64,000 nucleotides of DNA from Acridotheres tristis (taxonomy: Eukaryota; Chordata; Aves; Passeriformes; Sturnidae). Both the position numbers and the translations under genes were made by a program. The notes beneath the pieces are model-generated. The model made no database searches, was not told the DNA's origin, and saw nothing but the letters and a program-made list of their open reading frames with translations. Positions within the stretch are counted from its first letter, which is position 1; each line of letters opens with the position of its first letter. Positions 57,960-64,000 of this stretch are shown piece after piece. The stretch covers positions 1,364,001 through 1,428,000 of the forward strand of contig CM072884.1 of the NCBI GenBank assembly GCA_037013685.1, read 5' to 3'.

Positions 57960-60900
57960 TAGCAAAGGTACCTGGCTTGACTAATTAAAGGTTCTGTAGG
58001 CAGGGCCAGTGCTCCTGTCTGCAGTGTGGAGCTGCTTCTGTGGATGCAGCTGCAAGAGGTGGCTGGAATGAAAAAATAGCTGTGAATGTAAACCTGATGC
58101 TGAAAGCAGCTGTAAAAAATCCTGGTAACAGAGGAACAGTTGTTTTATATCACTATTTTGGAGCCTAGGAGCCCACGGTGCATTCCTGGCTGTGGTTCTG
58201 CTCACTGTGTGACTTAAACCAGGATAATTATGACTTTTATGTCTTCCAGTTGCTTCAGCAGGGAATCAGGGGGAAGGATATCTTCTGGTGCCTATTTGTC
58301 ACCACTTCATTTGACCTGTGCAACCCTAGACAAATTCTGAAAGCTTGCAGCTCAACTTCACAGTTAAAGGGAACTTGGGGATATTTGATTAGGATTAGGT
58401 TTGGAATGGCAGCACTATCTTTTAGCTAGGCTAGGCCTGGATCAACCCAGCATAACTTACTTGGGAGAAAATCCAAGCAATGAATTAATCAGTCAATCCT
58501 TGGAAATGCAAACATCAATTTCTTTCATGGCATCATATGTATGAGCTTTGCCTTCTCATTTCTTTTGGTTCTCCTGTTGCTGCAATGCATTGCTGAACCT
58601 GGAAGTAAAGCTGATAATATTGACCTCAAATTTTAGCTTGGATCTGTGTCTCTGCTGTTGCTTTCCCCTCTATTTCCCATGATTTCCAGCTTGTGTCCTG
58701 TATGTGTGTTTGGGTGCCCACACTGTGCTTCTGCCATTTGTTTGCAAAACACTGCATCAGCTGAAGCTACTGTGGTGGAAATCATTAATGACCCCGATGC
58801 GTGCAATGCCTAATTAGACCTGGAACTCATGCCTTATCTTCTCACAGGCAGCCAAAAATCAAGTCCCCAGTGGACTTGAATCATGGTGGTTGCGGTGCAT
58901 TTTGAGAAAACTTCCAAATTCAGTCCATATTACAGAGTTCCTGCTTTACCATCCACTTCTCATTCTTGATTCCCTCCATTTTTTGACATTCTTGTAGATT
59001 TAAATTGCTTTGCTGCACAAGGGCTTGAAAGAACAGCACATGGAGCTGTTTGCTCCAGTGCTTTGTTACAATGTTTTCCCATAATAAGAGGGCATGAAAA
59101 CATCCAGCTATCTGCTGGAAAATGTACTAATTGTTTTCTGAGTGGTGAAAGGTCACAGCCAACAAAGCAAGGGAAAGACAAGCAAGATCCATACAGCTCT
59201 GCATTGGAATCACACCTAGGGAGGGAAAATAATGGTTACTAATACAGCCTATAAAAGCAATTGTAAAGCTTTTCTAAAACTGTTGTCAAACACAAAATTT
59301 AAGCCTTATTTTGTGTCAAAACCAGGAAGAACTGCCCACAGAAACAATTATGGGACTAGCAAAGAATAGGAACGTTTTATTTTCAAATTCATACAGCAAA
59401 CTTTGATCATCATGCAGGAAATACCCCAGACTTGAGAAATCCTGCCACTAACCTCGAAGGTAGAATAAAACTAAGGGAAAAGGGGAAATAACTCACCAAT
59501 TTTTAAATTAGTATTATGCCAAGACTTTTAAGAGTTTGAATTCCAAATGTGTTCTAAGAAAGGAAAACATTTTCTTTCATCGAACAGCGCTGGGGGTTTG
59601 CTACCCTTTTCTCCCCCTCAACCCTCCCTGAGAGGTGTTCTTATTTCTTGTCTCTTGCATGTATGTGAAAAATACAAAGTCATTTGTAAGGAGTCCACTT
59701 AATTCCTCATTCTTAGCTCACATTCGTTACACATTTTGTTTGGCAGAAGGGAAGGGAAGAATGTGCTCCAGCCAGGGAATGCTGCTGTCCACTGAAAAAT
59801 GTGTTTGGATGGAGGAGTTCTTTTTCATGGATGGATTGTGGCTTTTGGCAGCAGAGGTGGCAGGAAGCAGTTGCCATAACTACTATACCGTTAAAACAAA
59901 AAAAAAAAAGAGGCTTTATGTAAAGAGCCATTTTTGAAATGATGGTTTTACTACCAATCCTGGTAGAATCCATCAGTTCAGTCTGATGGGTGGCAGGATC
60001 CTGAATGTGGTCTCCTGAGTGTATGCTCAGGATATGCTTTTAGGGCTAAATTCAGGCTTTGGCTTGTAAGGTACATAGAAGAGGAAAATACACAGACAGC
60101 CAGAGAGCTGAACATAATCTGCCTTGCGTGGGATTTCAGGTTTTGGCTGGAGCTGCACTCTGGTTTAATAGCAGAGTAAAAAAAGTTTTTCAAAAGCTTT
60201 AAGGATGGGATTTACAAATTCGCTGGAATGATTTAGAAATAAAAGTTACATTTTAGGTGTAAATCTAATTGTAGACATAATTTAGTATTAATCTCTATGG
60301 AAGTGATGGATACTACCCAGATAAAAAGCCCAGATCTAGTTGATAAACACTGCAAACAACTGGAGTGGAACCCAGGCATGGTTTATACTGGGTCAAACCC
60401 AGCTGAAGGCTTTTCATCCTCAGCATTACACCACATATTATTGTCACTGGCAAATTACTCTGGCACTATTTGCGTGCTGTTGGAATCCAAAAACATTTCA
60501 CACTGCTAAAATAACCTGTCTGTTGCCATATAGACACCAATGTAGTTTTTGTGGTCCTCCAGCTACTTTCCTGCAGCGCTTTGAGCTGTGTCCAAAATGA
60601 TTTACTCACAGGACCAAGTCAGGTGAATTGGCTTCACACCCCTGCTCACGGACTGGCTCCCAGGCAGGATTTATCCCTTCATCCTCACAAATTTCTGGTG
60701 TCAGCACCTACATCATCCCTCAAGGAGCCTTTGCAACCCACGGTCATGATGCACCTCCAGCAGGGACCCTCACCCTGGTCCCAGACTTCTTCTTTTAACC
60801 AAGAGCCCTTGGGGTTAATCTTGTTGATCAAGCTGATGCCTAAATCCCTCTGAGGTGTATCCTCCTGGCCTGAGCAGGTGTACAAAGTTCTATTTTTCCC

Positions 60901-63900
60901 TGCTAACCCTTTGCTCTGAAAGCCAACGTTACCCTCAGAGGTACATCAGGAGTGACTGACTCACTCCCACCTCTTCATGATCTGTAATGTATATAGCAGC
61001 TACCATTGCTTCCATGCAGGAGTAGGAGCCTCCTGGAATATCTAATTAAATAAATCAACTAGGCTTTAAAAAGGTGTAAAATGTTAGACCCATGTGGGAT
61101 GCAGCCGGCAGTTTTTTGGTAACAATATCCAAGTTCTCACAAAAAATGGGCTATGAGTTCTCCAGCTACTGCTTTTAATGGTAATCCATAGTTATCCTTT
61201 TGGAATCAATTTTTTATTCCCTTATATTTATCTGTTAATTTTAACCTTCTATGAAATGATCCTAAACCATCTGGGCTCCCTTCTTAGTTAATTCTCCCTC
61301 CTAGCTATATCTAATTGAAGATTATTTTTTTCCTCTATCGCTGCTCTATTCTCTTATTTTAGCTGTTCTGCTTTATATTTTAAAGCTTTGCCCAAGATAC
61401 TGAGTTCTGTGAGATCTAAATTAACTCCCTGAGTTTTCCAAAGTTTTTGGATGCTGCCTGGTTATGGCTTACATCCAGATTCAAGAGAGAAGAGATAGAG
61501 TTCATAGATACTGCTCCTTCTTGGAGCTTTCCCCTTCTTTTTCTCTTTTGTAGTTGTAAATGAGAAGTAACTACACCTCCTTTCTTTTTTTTTCTGATGT
61601 GGTTTTTTTCCCTGATCTACTTGGTATTAGACATCCTCTTTTCCATATTTCTAGAAACCTGACCAGCACTGAAAGCAAACCAGGTGATGATTTAAATACA
61701 CATTATGAATGCAGCCAAAGGAAATGGCTCTGGGGTAGAAGATGTGGGCTCTGGGGAAGAGGAGCCAGAGACTGAAGCCATACTGGGAAAGCCTTGAGCA
61801 GGCTGAGGCAGGCAGAGACTTTCTGGAGGCAAAGCTGTTCCACAGCAACATCACAAGTTGCCTTAGGTTCTGGCTTCATCTCTACCTGGTCTATTTTGGG
61901 GGAAAAAATAGCCAAAAATGCACAACTCATCCCAAGGTAGTAAATATGGAGAGGGAAGCAAAGCATCCTTTGGTTCTTTCTTCTGTCCTCTGAAGGAGAG
62001 GTTCTTCATACAGAATTCTTCAGAGTTTGATTTGATCCTGACAAAGGGGTGGTGTTGTGATGGAGCTTTTTTTATTCCCTGAGTGCATGGAGAGGCTGAG
62101 GTTTCCATAGGCAGGTCCTGCCACTTCCCTTCTCCCTTTGAAACCAAGCTGAGGAGCATTACAGCGCGCCTGTGCAGCCAAGTCTGCCTGTGTGTTTTGG
62201 CATCTGAATGCCAGACTGGTTGGTAATTTCCCCTTAAATCCTTTCATAGCTCAAATTCCTGTCGAAACAACCTCTATCTCTGGTTCTCCATACGGAGCCT
62301 GTCTCGGCTCTGCCGCCCGCATCACCCCTCACAATCAATACCATTGCATGTTGCTTTCTTTCCTCCGTGTGCAGCGTGTATTTAAAATGAAATATTGGCC
62401 CCAAACCCCCCTCTGGATGGCTGTCAGATCTTAGCATGCCACATAAATATCAGTGAGCAAACATTCCTGCAGCCCACACAGAATGCACCCAGCGCTGTTT
62501 GTTCTGGACAAAGCCCGGCCTAGCGCAGCGAGGCCTTCGGCAAAGGCCGCTTCCAACGGGCAGGGCCCGCCTCAAATCGACCACTTTAAAGTGCTCTCGG
62601 AAAGTTTCCAGAATAATTTTTGGTCCCCTTTAGTTACAGACCACCTTTACTAAGGTAACCAAGCCTGTTTGTTGGGCAGCTGCCATCTCAGCCCTTGCAT
62701 GGGTGGCCTGCTGCCAGCTCTCAACTATTTCAAGATGTGAGCTCCCCGATGCTCTGGGGCACAACAGGACCGTCCTGGTGATGCCTGGAGAGGCTTACCT
62801 GCAACAGAGCTAGGCAGTGTTAAAGGAATTAAGTAGGTATTTATGAAAAAAAGCCTTCAAAGGATTCACCTTGGGCAGTACAAGAGCCTAACCATGGCTC
62901 CATCCAAGATGGGCCCAAGATAGACCTAAGATGGATGCCAGGTCACGAGTTTTCCCACTTTTATAAGTTTTGGTCCATTTACATATTGTGGTTAATTGCC
63001 CAATTACAGCTTCAGGTTATGCAGTCCTCCCAGACTGCTCTCCTCAATTTGCTGCTGTTGGCACTTTTTGGGCCTGAAGCTGTAATGGTGTCCTTGGTTC
63101 TCAGGCTGGAAAAGGATTGTTTTGTCTTACTGAGCTGTCAGAAGAACTTGCTAACACTCTATATGCAGTTCAGAGTTACACACACCAATGCAATGCAGAA
63201 TTTGGAAAATATGAAAGCTAAAACTTAAGGAATCACTGGTGGTCACAGTGATGTTCCTCACCATGGCTTTACAGGGTCGCTTTCCAATGGGCCTCTCTGC
63301 TGCATTCCAGCTGCAATTTGCACTTCCCACCCCCCCAAATGTAGTTTAGGTGCACAAACATGCGTGTATGGCCCTTACATGGTTACTAGGACAGAATTCA
63401 CATCTGCAACCCTCACCAGGCCTTTGATCATCAGCAAAATGTTCCATGGGCATAGGATGCATCCCATTGGGAGAGGGCACAGCACCTGCTACCCAGCAGC
63501 TTCAAGCTCAAAAGGAGTAAAGGCTCTTCACTCTTCTTTCTCTCACACCTACGTGTTCCAGAATTTCATCCAACTTCCTTGTCTCACTGTATTTCTTTAG
63601 CAACACTTGGAGCAGTCACTACGGTGGCAATGGCCAAAATAGTTGTTTTAATAAGCTCAGCCTTAGATTGCTACAACAAAGCCTTCTTGAGCAGCTGCTT
63701 AAGAAAATGTCTGTGACTTTTCACTTAGATGTGGGTTTTTTCCCCAGAATAATCAAGGGAAAGCAAAGAGACTGCCGCCTTGGCCCTCCGACCGTGGAAA
63801 ATAATATTTTTTCCTTGGCTTTTGTTGAATTATTTTTCCCATGCACTTATTCTTCAACCCTGTCCTTGGGTCAGCTTAGAATGGCAAGTGGTCTAAGTAT

Positions 63901-64000
63901 GATGGATTTATTGCTTTAAACTTCACAGAGTACTGGAGAATGAGGTAAGAACATAAGCAATGTGGAAAGACTTGTACATTTTTTAGTTTGATTACTAGAT
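57960..64000. other. AT-rich intergenic region at the right edge
   Basis: No recognised gene, RNA or transposable element. All frames are short, and none shows homology or paired splice sites that I can support. A CpG-containing patch lies at about 62,500-62,580. Confidence 0.55.

Noticed and set aside
1..64000. tRNA, rRNA, CRISPR or a bacterial/viral gene system
   Set aside because: I saw no cloverleaf, ribosomal block, regularly spaced direct repeats or prokaryotic gene layout on either strand.

Overview
The window is nuclear DNA from a bird. The evidence is the many 5'-truncated CR1 LINE 3' ends typical of avian genomes, short introns, and two recognisable vertebrate genes whose spliced products can be read in full. 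One product is a 405-residue HSP47 ending in RDEL, which is the length I recall for the chicken protein. I cannot name the species; a passerine is a guess. There are no bacterial genes, viral genomes, CRISPR arrays or recognisable structural RNA genes.

Layout. Positions 1-14,900 are GC-rich intergenic DNA with nine CR1 fragments, other low-complexity tracts and no gene I can support. SERPINH1 (HSP47, the collagen chaperone of the ER) lies on the + strand from about 15,112 to 21,395. It has a heat-shock element and TATA box at 15,057-15,087, a non-coding first exon, four coding exons (17,790-19,749) and a 1.6 kb 3' UTR. Positions 21.4-38.9 kb are AT-rich intergenic DNA with an A/C-rich tract, a strong CTCF-type motif at 22,952-22,970, one CR1 fragment, and otherwise nothing recognised. 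ADAMTS1 (secreted metalloprotease with thrombospondin repeats) lies on the - strand from about 46.1 kb to 39.0 kb. Its nine coding exons give 906 residues, and its 5' end sits in a CpG island. Positions 46.7-64 kb are AT-rich intergenic DNA with two CTCF-type motifs, one longer CR1 element (57.4-57.95 kb) and no recognised gene.

Both genes act in the extracellular-matrix pathway: HSP47 folds procollagen in the ER, and ADAMTS1 cleaves aggrecan/versican outside the cell. They are nevertheless not neighbours in the human genome (11q13.5 and 21q21). Their adjacency here is the main structural oddity. It suggests a lineage-specific rearrangement, or an assembly join, between about 21.4 and 38.9 kb, where base composition, CR1 density and a CTCF motif also mark a change. 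I found no evidence for a wholly new biological system; the findings below are second-look items of varying strength.
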